The position numbers and the translations under genes were made by a program. From Takakia lepidozioides (lineage: Eukaryota; Streptophyta; Takakiopsida; Takakiales; Takakiaceae), in contig CM060734.1 in assembly GCA_030704615.1 (NCBI GenBank), forward strand, positions 28,596,042-28,660,041: 64,000 nt of DNA, given 5' to 3'. Positions 32,404 through 44,462 of the stretch are shown one piece after another. The notes under the pieces were generated by a model. The model did no database searches, was not told the origin of the DNA, and worked only from the letters and a program-made list of their open reading frames with translations. Position 1 is the stretch's first letter, and each line of letters starts with the position of its first letter.

Positions 32404-35400
32404 ATGGCAGTGATGGAGCGCTTGGTGGGAGCATCGATGGTACCAGTTGCGGCAGCATTGCCATGCTTGTATCGCACTCCGTCATCTGTACCGACAGAAT
32501 CTGCTCCTTTATGCAAAAATTTCAACCTGGGAAGAAGGCGCTCTCCCCTTTTTTTAGCCTCGTCGCCAGCCGGTCCCGGCTCCATCTCAAGGGCCTTAGG
32601 TATGTTGGCAGATGTGCCTCACACATGGCTTTTTGGGTTAAAATATATTGCTATTCTGCTGATCTAAATAACAACCTCGAATTTCCTTCACATTCTAACG
32701 TTTGTTAATCTGAAATAAATGAGATTGCAACTCCGAGGTCCAATTGGGTAATCTACATTGAGTTGCTAGTCAATTTTGAGTTCTATTTGTAGTTAGCGGG
32801 CATCGACCTCGATTGGCATGGATCTTGTCACGGTGTGCTACTTAAACGATCTCTAGAGAACGTAACATTAGCTTTAAAACTCGAATGACTGTAAGTTGTA
32901 ATTGCCAATGTAGTACTTTCTGTATCCCTCCTACATTAACAACTATATTGACCAGATTTGGTTATGGGGGGTCAGCTACATTAGTTTCGGATGGGAAGTT
33001 GAGGTCAATTTTAGGTTAAACAATGTATTGAACAAACCCGTGATCTTTTATTCAACTTTAATGGATGTCTCAGCTTTTTTCTCTCCTCCAGTAATGTCTG
33101 GAAGTAGAGGTTTTCTTGGGCTGTTTGCCTTTCTTTGTGTTCTGTTTGTGTCGAGGGACTTACAAATTGAATTTGTTGAAGTAAGGGGTTTTGACTGATA
33201 TTAGTGGAACCCAAGTTACCAGAGTTAAAGTGACGACAGACATTGTGCTGGCAATAACTGTAGGCGCAGTACACAAAAGTGAGGAGGACGAGTGTGAGGA
33301 CATAGATTCTTCAATGACAATGGACACTTGCAGGGCTTAGGTTGCTTCAAATGTAGGGTAAAGAGCTCTCTTGAACTCTTCCAAAATTGAACGTGCTGGA
33401 GTTTGGCATTCAAATCATCTCTATGGACACTCTCTCATCTTAGCCACTTGATGGCTATATATCTAGTCTGATGTATGTTATTCTGGTAGATTTTGAGCTC
33501 CATACGTTCCTGTGTGTTGATGCTAACCCTTAATGTAATGACTGGGGCCAGTCTGAAGACTCTTTGCTAAGCAAACTAGGATGGAATGGGAGGGTCAAGT
33601 CATCTCCCAGAACCTCGTGCGAGTGCAAAAATTTCATCTACCAGGAAACTGCACCACTTATATTCTGCAGAGTTTGCTGCTTGTTGCTGAGGAGAAGCCT
33701 GAAACTCAATAAGGAGGGAGTGTTTCTTTTATGACTAGGGGGGCTAAATTCCAACTGCAGACACACCTCGTCTTTTTGGCTAGGTGCTCGGCATGTACCA
33801 TGTCTGCCACAGTTTACTGTCTGTGTATCCTTACTAGTCATTGACAAATGCCAGGTGTATCTGATGAGACAAGTACTGTCATGGGGAAGTGAGGGCGCAG
33901 TCACAGGTTGGCAGCGATGGCACAGCAGTGGCAGCGACCACGACTGATTTCAAGCATGTGCTGCTCCCCATCATGGACCAAAATCCTTATCTGTCTGAGG
34001 CTACCCGCCAGGTTTGGACTCTCATGTGCACTTTTCCTTGCCTGCCTATGTCTAGTCTAAAGTTTCGAAAAGTAGGAACTTCAGAGGGATGTATCTCTCT
34101 CTTTCCTTGCTTGATGTTTCAAGGCAAAAGTAGTTTCCTGATGGAAAGTTCCGGCTCTTCTCTTCTAGGCTGCTGCCACCACCACTGCCCTTGCAAAAAA
34201 GTATGGCGCCGACATCACTGTCGTCGGTACGTCTCTATGTGTCACTTTCTACAGTGGGGTATCCATCTGTGTTGTTCTCCGCGTGTGTGTGGGTCTCAAA
34301 CCCCCTTACCCTCTTGCCCCTCCTTCCATTTCTCTGGAGGTAGTGTCTGAGTGCATCAGGATGTATTGCTTAACTTAAATGGTGTGTCTGTGGAGCAGTG
34401 ATTGATGAACATAAACCAGATTCGACGTTGGACCATGACATCCGGATGAAGAACATTCGATGGCATCTTGCTGAAGGTCTGTTGGCCGTAATTTTCCTGC
34501 TGATTTGTTCAGGATTTCGATTCTGCATGGGATTCTTTGGTTCTGTTGTGGCCTTCCCTGACTTAGCAATTCCTGTCCTAGAAAGAATTGAAGCTTACGG
34601 ATTATTTTCAACCTGTTTCCTTAACTCCGGCATTCTATTCTGCCTTGTGTCCTCAACGTCTGCCACTCAGCTAGTGAGAATCTGGATCCACAGATGGGGA
34701 TGGATTTTGTCAAGTTAAGTGGGTTAAATCCCTGAAACTCCAGCTTAAGTTTCTTAATGTTACGTTACATGTGTGAATCCAGCTGGACAATTGGCTGCCC
34801 GGAAAATGGATCAGAAATTGGATATTGTCTTGGTTGCCCGCATATCGGGCAATGACAATCTCCTTTTCCTCTCTGCATCTGTTTATTGTTCAAAGGTAGA
34901 TCCCCGCCCTGAGTTTAAATTTCACTCTAGTGCTGAGGGTAGGTATGCCCTTGAGATCATCCTTAAGGTCCTTGCCCATGTTACAGCCTGTAAAGTATTA
35001 ATCCCTCTGCAGTGGAGAAATGTAGTGAGACCCAAAGCTTTGCATTTAGCCGATTGAATCACTTTTTGTATATGTGCATCCCAGTTACAGCTGGAGGAAA
35101 ACTCAAATGATTAATATATGTGTAGGAAGGGACTACAGGGATCTCTTCATTACGCCATTTCCATTTGACATCCCCTCCTCCCTCCCCGCGGTCATTGAAT
35201 GCCACCACTACATTTACTAACATTAGCTTCTAGCTTCCACAGGTGAAAGAACCTCTTCACTCAATCAATCAACTCCTGGAGATTGGATGGGGTATCCCCT
35301 AGGCCTGTGAAATCATCCGCAAACGGAAGACACTGGTGTGGTGGCATCACCCACCTTTAACCCAAACCCCTCACTTTCCACATTTTCAAGAAAATGATTA

Positions 35401-38400
35401 ATGAAAACATTGAAGAGCAGCGGGGAGAGGGTACAACCTTGTGCTTCACCTCAATGAATAACAAAGAAGTTAGACTTCTGTCCATTGACTGTCATACAGG
35501 TTGCAAACCATTCTCCACATCTTTTCCCCTGACCCCCGAAGACCAAAGCCTGAGCCACAGCCTGCCACGCCATACTCTGTCATAAGCCTTTTTAATCAAG
35601 TATGGGGTGACCCTACGGTAGAGACCCTGCCCTTCTCTTTGACAGACTGAAGCGATTCCCTTCCGTTGGAGACAAAGAGTCATTGTCAATCTGTATAAGA
35701 AAGTCGACAGAGAAGAGCCTGGGAACTATCGGGGCATCATGCTCCTTAGCACAGTTGGCAAGCTATTTTGTAGGATAATAAGCAACCGTCTCGAGGTTGA
35801 ACTGGAGTCTAGAGTTATCGTTACAGCAATTTCCAGAGGGGTATACAGAGAAGCAGAAGCGTCGATTGGTTGAGAAGACTGCTTTCATGAAGGTCAGGCT
35901 GGCTTTCAGAGACATAGGGGCTGCACCGAACATATCTTCACTCTAAGCCAGATAAGGAAAATTGAAGGGAAGCCCACTTTTATCAATGCCATCAGGTACA
36001 CCTGCTTTACAGCCGCTTAGCTTGGAAGCTCTAATGGGCAGGTTGTACCCTTTTAAGATATAATCCATTTTGTCAGGCTGTCTTGGAGTATAGGAACAGT
36101 TTTTTCTACCGTGTCCTTCCATTCTTTAGAGGGCCCCGCACTATTACAGTTAGATTCACGGCCAAGAAGGCTGTAGTGTGTTTCAAAGGTTTTGACGATG
36201 TCAACCGTGGAAGTCACCACTGCACTCTTATTATTCCTTAAAAGCATGTACTTGCTGGCGATTTTTCGGCCTCTACAATTGCTGTAAGGCAACCAGAATC
36301 TCTTATCATTACCACCATGGTGGTTCAAGTTAATGTCTCAGTACAAATCCTCCAATATAATTTCTTCTGAGCCACAAGCTGGTGAACTTCTTTGCGCATT
36401 TGGTAATATCTAGACCACATCTCTTTGTGAGTTTGGATATTACAGTAGTCCATAGAAAGTGCCTGTCTCTCAGCAATGTTGGGCATGATCTCTTTGGTCC
36501 ACCAATTTGCTGCTCTACCGCAGACTATTCCCAAGAATCCACAGCTCGTTCGACTTTGCTTCTTGCATCACCTAAGCAGGAAGAGAGGTCTTGGAGTGAT
36601 TGGATGAAGTGTGGGAGAACCTCATTTGAGGCCTGGACATATTCTGTCTGGACCTCTTCCTTCTGGCAATTTTCTATGCGCCACTTTCGAAGTGAACGTT
36701 TCACAGATCCTTTGGTGTTCAGAATACACCTTTTGATCTCAGTCCATACAAGAAAGTGGTCAGAAGATCCAATATCATTTCTATCAACTGCCACTTTGGC
36801 ACTCCGGGGGAACAACTCCTTATCCACAACAAGATAACCAACAGTGGACCGTTCCCCAGTTTGGCTTTGTTAGAGAGAGAGAGAATGTACTCGTAAGGCG
36901 TTGTTTGCCGTAGCCTTGTGGCGATTGACCCCGCGGCCAGTTTGAGCGGAACACAAAGGGACAAACTATCTTTGTCAGGGGCTGATGCTGGTAGCATGAC
37001 TTACCTTGGAACAGACAATTGATCCGAGTTTCCCAGATATCCTCTAGAAATCCCTTCACACAAGCATCAATCTGCTGTGTGTGGTTTGGCCAATAACTAG
37101 GCCCCAAAAGGGTCTGGGATTTTGCCTCGAGACTTTCAAAGTTGGTAAACAGAGGTTCACGCACAATTCCCTTGATGGATTTGAAGAGGGTATCTCTCTC
37201 GTGAGAGTACCCAGGACAATGAATCAGAAAAGGTTAAAGAGAAGTTCAAGGGCCTCTATCATGGGGTCGCGGCCATGCTTGATAAGCTTGTTGATTATTG
37301 TCTTCAGATTGCCCACACAACGGGCAATTGCAATCCCTCTTTCCTCTCTGCATCTGTTTGCTGTTCAAAGGTAGGCTTCCCGCCCTGAGTTTAAATTTCA
37401 GTCTAGTGCCGAGGGTGGGTAAACCCTTGAGGTCATCCATGATGGCCTCTCCCATGTCACAGACTGGAAAACAAGTTCAGGGAAATTTTCTGCCTAACTT
37501 CATTTTCATCAGACAATTTCCTGGAAACAGACATGGCTTTGGACACTACAGCCTCTAAGTCAGATTTTTCCAGCAGGGTCAAGACTTGCGGGCTTAGATT
37601 CAGATCCTTGAGAATCTCTTGTACTCTCTTCCGCCAGGACTTAGCCTGTTTGACAGGGCGATCCTGCATCCAAGATATAGAGTCGATGAACTTAGGATAT
37701 CTGATATTAGACATATGTTGCAGCTGACCCACCATCTGACCTTGAATTCATCTCGTCGGGAGCTTAAGGAACGGATGTCAAACTCACCCTGAACAGCCCC
37801 GTTGGCTGTTTTGGAGCATGCTGACATGCACTTCTTAAGCACCCCCACTTGAATGGATTCTAGAGACTTAGCCTGGTTGGAGTTATCAGCTCCAGATGCG
37901 TACTCCAAGGCAGGCCTAATAACGGGGCAAGCATGGTTTTTTTTACTTTCAGAGTTGATCCCTCTGCAGTGGAAAAATTTAGTGAGACCCAGCGCTTTGC
38001 GCTTGCCAAATTGAACGACTTTTTGTATGTGTATCCCAATTACAGTTGGAGGAAAACCTAATGCCAATATATGTGTAGGAAGGGAGGACCGGAATCTCTT
38101 GGCTTCCCCACTGCCACTTGAGATCACCTCCTCCTTCCCCTCGGTCGTTGAATGTCACCACTGCGCATTTACTGACGTTAGGCTCTAGCCCCCAAAGGTC
38201 AGAGTATCTCTTCGCGCAATCAATCAACTCCTGGAGATGGGAAGGAGTCTCCCCTATGCCTGCGAAGTCATCCGGGCTGGTATGGTGGCATCACCCACCC
38301 TTACCCCAAATCCCTCACTTTCCACATCCTCGAGCAGTTGATTGATGAAAACATTGAAGATCAGAGGGGAGAGGGTTCCTTGAGCTACACCTTGGTCTAT

Positions 38401-38681
38401 GTCAAAGAAGTTAGACTTCTGTCCATTAACAGTGACACAGCTTTTGGTGTGAGCATACAAGTTATGGACCACTCTCCACATCTTTCCCTTGATCCCAGAT
38501 GACCAGAGTCGGAGCCATAGACCATCTCTCCACACTGTGTCATAAGCCTTTTTGACATCCAAGAAAAAGCCAAAAGTGGGTTTCCCTTCTTTTTTCCTTC
38601 CCTGGATAATCTGGCTTAGAGTGAAAATATGATCCACACAGCCCCTGTTCTCTGAAAGCCAGCTTGACCTTCGTGGAAACA

Positions 38682-38716
<35 letters not shown>

Positions 38717-40127
38717 TTATACTCTTAAGACGTTGTTTGCCTTAGCCTTGTGGCCACAGACCCCATGCCCAGTTTGGGCGGAACAAAAGGGAACAGATGC
38801 TACCTTTGTAAGGGTTCACTCCGGTATTGTGACTTACCTTGATAGAGACAACTAGATCGGGTTTTCCAGATATCCTCTAGAAAGCCCTATACACAAGCAT
38901 CAACGTGCTGTGTGTGAGCTGCCCAGCAATCAGACCCCAACAGGGCCAGGACTTTAGGCTCAGCCTCAAGATTTTGAAAGTTGGTGAACAGAGGTGCAGG
39001 GACAATGTTCTTGATGGTCCTGAAGAGGGTCACTGGTGAGATCCCGGAAAATCAGAAAATGGATATTGTCTTCAGGTTGCCCGCACATCGGGCAATTACA
39101 ATCTCCTCGGTCTCTCTCCATCTGTTTATTGTTCAAAGGTAGGCTTCCCGCCCTGATTTGAAATTTCAGTCTAGAGGGTAGGTAGGCCCTTGAGATCATC
39201 CTTCAGGTCCTCACCTACGTCACAGACTGGAAACAAGTTCAGGGAAGTTTTATGCCTAACTTCATTTCATCAGGTAGTCTTTGGGCATCGGACATGGCTT
39301 TGACACAACTCCCTCCAAGTCAGCTTCATCCAGTAGGGTCAGTTCTTCTGGACTAATATGCGGATACTTGAAAATCTCTTTTACGCTTTTCTACTAAGGC
39401 AGCCTGTTTAACAGGATGGTCTCGCTTCCAAGAAGTAGCGTCGATGTTGTTTTTGTGGATGTCTTGAGAACAATTTTGGATTTTGTTATTGATTTCAGAC
39501 TGATGTTCCAATAAATTTCAACGATGAATAAATCACTATTTTGTTCTCAACTAAATACTTTGTCGTTTCTTAAACCAAAACTATGGTTTCATGTGTTGAT
39601 TACTATTAGAGCCTTAAGTAGCCAAAGAGTGACTGGCTGCTTTGCTAATGAAGACCATAGCATGCACCCCACCACTATAGCAAGCCCTACAAAGAAGCCT
39701 CAAGCCCTTAGATGGATGTTGTATTTCCTTGCTTCATGTATCTGAACCATTTACAAGTGGCTAGCAAACAGTAAGCTGGAAGCAAATGCAGGTCTTGGGA
39801 CAGACAGGGAGGCGATGCCACATTGGGCCCTTGATAGCAGGGTCTGTTTGGTTGACCTAAAGATTTGGAGCTTCCAGTTCAGAGGATGTGTCACGAGGGA
39901 CTTGGCTAACAGTTACTTAATTTTCAAGTGTAGGAGGCTTTGAAGAGTTCAAGTTGATGGAAAGGCTGGGAGATGGAAAGCGGCCAGCTGCTGTTATAGG
40001 GGAGGTAGCTGATGACATGGGGTTGGATTTGGTAATTTTAAGTATGGAGGCAATACACTCAAAGCACGTAGACAGCAATCTGCTAGCTGAGTTTGTGCCC
40101 TGTCCCGTCCTTTTACTACCCTTATGA
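32404..40127 (+). CDS. universal stress protein-like (UspA domain), plastid-type leader, 5 exons
   Basis: Exons: 32404-32599, 33926-34011, 34169-34226, 34399-34476, 39934-40127. Joined they give 612 nt (203 aa). Phases agree at every junction, with GT donors and AG acceptors; exon 2 could instead start at 33935. Exon 1 encodes an Arg/Ser/Ala-rich leader suggesting plastid import. Exons 2-5 form one UspA fold: FKHVLLPIMDQNPYLS, ALAKKYGADITVVVIDEH, IRWHLAEGG, FEEFKLMERLGDG, then VADDMGLDLVILSMEAIHS and a terminal CPVLLLPL. The family binds nucleotides or acts as a small stress-responsive homodimer; the exact role of this plant branch is poorly defined. Introns are 1326, 157, 172 and 5457 bp; the last is packed with LINE pieces on the opposite strand. 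No stops or frameshifts. Confidence 0.88.
34799..36872 (-). mobile_element. LINE copy B with internal inversion (in intron 4)
   Basis: Minus strand from 36872: the endonuclease end (SSDHFLVWTEIKRCIL at ~36770), a linker (LVAQKKLYWRI), the start of reverse transcriptase (KLSGCKAGVPDGID at ~36020), then a ~370-bp block in plus orientation (35610-35981, with EEPGNYRGIMLLSTVGKLF), then minus again (IKKAYDRVWRGRLWLRLWSS, CTLSPLLFNVFINHF) and a CCHC-type knuckle at ~34850. An internal deletion joins ~35010 to the knuckle. It ends at ~34799 without the 3' tail. Non-functional. Confidence 0.8.
36885..38684 (-). mobile_element. LINE copy A, 5'-truncated
   Basis: Starts within reverse transcriptase (HIFTLSQIIQGRKKEGKPTF, DVKKAYDTVWRDGL, TLSPLIFNVFINQLLED at 38640-38290), continues through thumb (VSKCAVVTFNDRGE), connection (PVIRPALEYASG near 37920) and the knuckle (CNCPLCGQSEDN near 37310), and ends in a (CT)n tract (plus-strand GA, 36873-36884). 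The usual YADD-like active site is not visible in an open frame. Frameshifts are present. Confidence 0.82.
38685..38712. repeat. (GA)14 microsatellite at a LINE-LINE junction
   Basis: 28 bp of pure GA. On the minus strand it is the CT tail of LINE copy D directly abutting the truncated start of copy A. Confidence 0.85.
38713..39440 (-). mobile_element. LINE copy D, 3' end only
   Basis: Homologous to 36885-37570 of copy A, with the knuckle DCNCPMCGQPEDNIHFLIF at ~39060-39110. It ends in the (CT)14 tail at 38712-38685. Confidence 0.8.
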
Positions 40128-43030
40128 TGTATTGATGCTAGATTGCTTTCATTTTGCATGCCTCAGATAGTTAAGAAGGTTTCTTACAACTGGCCTCATG
40201 AGTTACACTTTGTAATCTCTTGCATACGTGGCTTTGACAGTTTTGAGGTTCTGTGCTTTGAAGCATAAAAGTTCATTCTAATGCCAGAGAGCCTCTTTAA
40301 GGGATTTGAGACGAAAAGACAGTACTTAACACACTTGCAACTATACAATTGGAGAGAGATATGCACTCAGGTTGTAGCCAGTGATTGTAGGGCATAGCAG
40401 AATACAAGTAGGACACCCACCCTACAGGGCAGGTTGAGGATTCTCGGCCACCATAGTAATAAACTCAGTCTGGATTGCAATACACACAAGTGATAACCAC
40501 TCCAACCAGAAGATGGCTCAACCCTCCTTAAAAATCAACGACATATGATGCCAAAACAGTTTGGATTGATTAGCGAGGGGAACAAGGAAAAAAAGAGTAA
40601 AGAGATCCAAGACAGTTGGGAAAGGTGTAGCAGCCGCATCCAAAAGTGAAACAAGAGCTTCCCACCCTTGCCTCAATAGAATCCACAGTCAACACAATTT
40701 AAGATGGCCACAACTTCAGCCGTGATAATCCCATAAATATTTTCTGACTCCACGGGATTTTGACTGTCTACTCGTTGCTAACAAAAGACATCTACTGTAA
40801 ACCAACAGCAACGTTCCTAAAGAGAAGTTAAAAGAGCCACCTTGATTGAAGGATGCCACACGCGTACAAACATGACTCTCTTATGTGGAGAGGGTTTCTT
40901 TTCTGTCTGATTATCTGTGACTTTGCAATTAGGTTTTGTTGTCACTTCAGACATCCACACCTATAAGCAAAACAAACAAGGCTCGACATACACGTAGGCC
41001 CTGCCATCTACATATGTAAGACATAAATTTGGAATTCATATATTAGGATAAATTGATATTTTTTAATTGTTGGTAAAAGAATGCTTATATTCTCGCTGCT
41101 TTTTGAGGCTGTCCTGCCAATCCTGGCAGCCCTGCTATCCTTTTCGCTCGGTTCTTGAATGATCCTCTCTTGATCGTCGTGGTAGGTCTTCGTCTGAGCT
41201 TGCTGGCTTTGATTCTAATCCGTCATTCGGGAGTTCGCATCTCGCGTGCTTCTGCTATCGCTAGTGCTCGTGACTTCTCCTCGTTATAGCTCTCAATCGT
41301 AGGATTTATCATTCATCCTCTTGGATGGTTCTCTCTCCGTTAAAAGAACTCTGGGTTCGTCCCTCACAGTCAGGTGTGCATGCCTTATGGCCCCACAGAG
41401 GTTTATTTTTTTCCCGTTATTAATGAAAGACTGGGGCTTCATCCCCTTAAAAAAAGAAAAACAAAAAGACACTAGACATAGGATGCGAGTTGTATGTGCC
41501 AGCCTGATGTGCCAGCCTGCCGGTACGGTCGCCGGAGCACGCCCTTGGCAGGGCCCGCGCGCCGTGCCATTATTGCGGGAATTATAGTACAAAACATAAA
41601 AATTCTTAGGAATTGTTAGAAAGCGGTGGGTAGCCTGGTGGCTAGATGCGTTGACCATTACTGCGGGGGTGTTGGCATGCCTAGCCTATGGCGCGATTGA
41701 AATAGGATGTTAAGGATATGATTGAGGTATCAATTTTCTAAGTCCCTTAAGCGGATCTCCGCTTCCCTGTTCCCAATCGCTGCTCCTCTGTTCCCACATA
41801 CATATACTGCTCCCCCATGTGTCTGCCGCTCCCATGCTCCGCTGTTTTACTGCTTCGCCCCTCCAATAACAGGGGAGCGGAGGAGCAGGGAGCCAGCGTC
41901 CGGGAAATAATTTCAGTTGAACCAGCCAGTAGCCGCTCATTCCCAGCAGCAATCGGCTAAGTGGGTTGGGCAGTCGGTTGCTGCCCCTTAGTGGTAACTA
42001 TACCCGGTCAATTTCCGAGATAATTTCTTTACAACCGGTAATATTCCTAATGATTTATTTTGTGTTCAGCTATAAATCCAGCCCTTATAAATATCAACCG
42101 GTTGACAACACAAGTGTCAAATGCACAACAATAAGTAAATAATAATAATAATAAATAATCACAACCAGTTTTAAGCAATTCAAACAAGTGAAGAACATTG
42201 TATCCTTATAGAAGTTGGACCTGTCAATGCCTTCAAACCACATGGAGAAGAATTGAACCCGCGTGGACAGGTGAGCTGTGATAGCAGGCAGCGAGTGCAA
42301 GCAGGCGTGGGGCTGGGGCTGCGAGAGCAACGTCCAGACTTAGTAGGGTTTGCCCGCGGGCCCGCCCTCTTTGAGTTCAATATTTTTTCACCTAAACGCC
42401 CTTCCTTGGATGTAACCCGGCCTGGCACGTTGGATTTCTGCCATGTGGTGGACTTCGACGGCCATTTCCATTTTTTGTAATATAAGGGCCGGAATCCGTC
42501 CAGGCCTTGCCAACTAAGGCAGATTTCCTGTCTGTAATGAAATGGAAAGGCAAATATCCTTCCTAAAAGTAGGGCACCCGGTTGATTTCCACTTGGCCAT
42601 TTTTTCCCTCGGATCCATTTCCTGAGGTTTCATATTTCATTCGGAAATTCTGGAATTCAGTCGGCTAGCATGTAACTGGCTGCCGGTTCTCCCCGGACGT
42701 CGCAGGGAGCAATAACAGGGGAGCAGGGGAGCGGTGGAACGGGAACATGGGAGTGCCGGGGCGGGAACATGGAGCGTGGGACCCTTGGATGGGCGTGAAG
42801 CATACACGAGGGAAGCAGGGGTGGGGATTTGACCGGGGTCCCACGGGGCCCTCTGGTTAGCTCCGGGGATCGTACCGGCAACCCTCGCACGCGCATTAAA
42901 CTCCCATCCTGTCTAGTGTAAGCCGTATAATTGTTGTAATGGTCAAAAATCTAGCAACAATGCTATAGCTATAATGTTGCATCGGATTAATCTTTTGTTG
43001 GATGAATAAAACGATTAACATGGTTGGGTA
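40128..43030. other. intergenic DNA, no confident gene
   Basis: After the stress-protein stop I see no coding signal. A possible retroposon 3' end lies at ~41100-41470 (GGGGCTTCATCCCC hairpin followed by an A-rich tail). Weak tRNA-like boxes occur near 40371 (GTTGTAGCCAGTG) and 41630 (GGTAGCCTGGTGGCTAG). Stretches around 41750-41900 and 42700-42790 are rich in GGGAGCGGAG/CTCCGCTTCCC inverted motifs. Confidence 0.35.
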
Positions 43031-43200
43031 GTTTGAAAGCAATCTACAGCTGGTTGCGTATAGAGATCCAACGCTTTTTTTAAATGACACATTGCATTTT
43101 GTCACGGAAGCACAAAAGATTGGCTGTAATTCAAAAGAAAAACCATTGAATCAAAGAGATAATCTCCGGCAACATATGAATAGTCCCGCACTTGAAATTG
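43030..43200 (-). pseudogene. partial duplicate of the OTU-like fragment
   Basis: Direct repeat of 43519-43681, offset by ~481 bp (shared TGACACATTG and AAGATTGGCTGTA blocks). It matches only the first part of the OTU-like sequence and carries stops. Confidence 0.45.
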
Positions 43201-43238
43201 GTTTTGTATATGAGATTGTCTTGTTATGAAAGACGGGA

Positions 43239-43791
43239 CTATGGGCTCGAATGACCCCCATGGTTCGATCTATCTTCAAAGACCATTTGGAATGGATGAC
43301 GCTTGAACTGTCCACCACATTTAATCATGATTCTTGCACTCGTTCGAGACCAATCAAATATCAGACAAGAAAGATAATCGGATAACCAAAAAATAGATGT
43401 GAAGTCTCCACACAATCCTCCATTGGTCGCACGTATAGACATTTTTTCAATATACCCTTCTAGTGTGCTGACTTGTCCATTATGCAGAGACAGAAGAAAT
43501 TCTAGAGAAAGTTGTCTTCGACAATTTATAGCTGGCTGGATATGGAAATCCAGCACTTTCTTAAAATGACACATTGTATTTTGTCGTAAGCACATAAGAT
43601 TGGCTGTAGTTCAAAAGAAAAGCCATGGAATCAAAGAGGCAATCTCCGACAACAAACGGATAGTCATGCTGTCGAACCAACCCTTCTTTTGACAACTGTG
43701 TATCAATGTCCCGCTCCCTGTGTTTGGCATATCTAAATGTGACGAACAAGAATGATGGAATATCAACGTGGAGTATCTGTACGGATTTCAA
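43239..43791 (-). pseudogene. OTU-like cysteine protease fragment
   Basis: The minus strand encodes HDYPFVVGDCLFDSMAFLLN, resembling the catalytic Asp/Cys motif of OTU deubiquitinases (GDGNCLFRALA-type). After a frame change it encodes GDFTSIFWLSDYLSCLIFD, comparable to the second OTU block, and ends near NHGGHSSP where the catalytic His region would be. OTU domains occur both in cellular deubiquitinases and in transposon proteins. The two frames and the nearby partial duplicate suggest a dead copy. An unrelated gene with chance similarity is possible. Confidence 0.42.
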
Positions 43792-44177
43792 ATGCCCAAT
43801 GTTTTTTTCCTCAATATAGCACTCAATTCCAACACCAATATATACAACACTGAATACTTTTGCACCGATATTGGCACTTAAGCCAAAATGTCAGAACAGA
43901 ATATCCAAAACCATGACTAGATGTTACTTGAAATCTCCCTGAACTTCTTGGTTATGCTCATCCATGAGATTTTCGATACAACATTACACTTGAATCCGAT
44001 CCATATAATATTTACTTTCTACAATCAATGCATTCGAGTCTATGCATGATCAAATATTAGATTTGAAAACAATACGTGGTGCAATATATATACACTATAG
44101 TAGTACTGAACATGTTTAAACAACTTTGATATGTACTAGATAGCCTATATACTGAAGTATGTACCATCCTTAAACTA

Positions 44178-44462
44178 TATGCAGTTCTTATTCAGGTCCG
44201 GGAAGTTCCAATGCATGGTACCTCGGTGCCTTCCACCTGGCATTCTCTCTATCTTTCCCTCCATGTCATTTAACCTATAGGAGAACATATACTGACTAAC
44301 TGAAGAAACTAGCAAACAATACCATGAAGTGTTTGTAGATAAGGGTATGCGTACCCAGTGCAGTTTCGCAGATACGTCAGTGTTGAGAAATAAATTGCCA
44401 ACATATGCTTGAATCTCCACTGTGTAATGTGTGGCTATTTTGTTGACTAGCACCTCCACCTA
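44178..44462 (-). CDS. possible exon(s) of an unrecognised gene
   Basis: After a T-rich tract and GGAATAG, the minus strand has VEVLVNKIATHYTVEIQAYV, running to KLHW before a GTACGC donor. A second piece starts after GTCAG (YMFSYRLNDMEGKIERMPGG) and ends MHWNFPDLN. The short intervening stretch is also open, so splicing is uncertain. Amino-acid texture is better than that of neighbouring ORFs, but I cannot name the family. Confidence 0.3.

Noticed and set aside
35394-35981. 5' inversion of a LINE by twin priming
   Set aside because: Minus-strand LINE sequence continues on the far side of the flipped block in the right order, so the inversion is internal.
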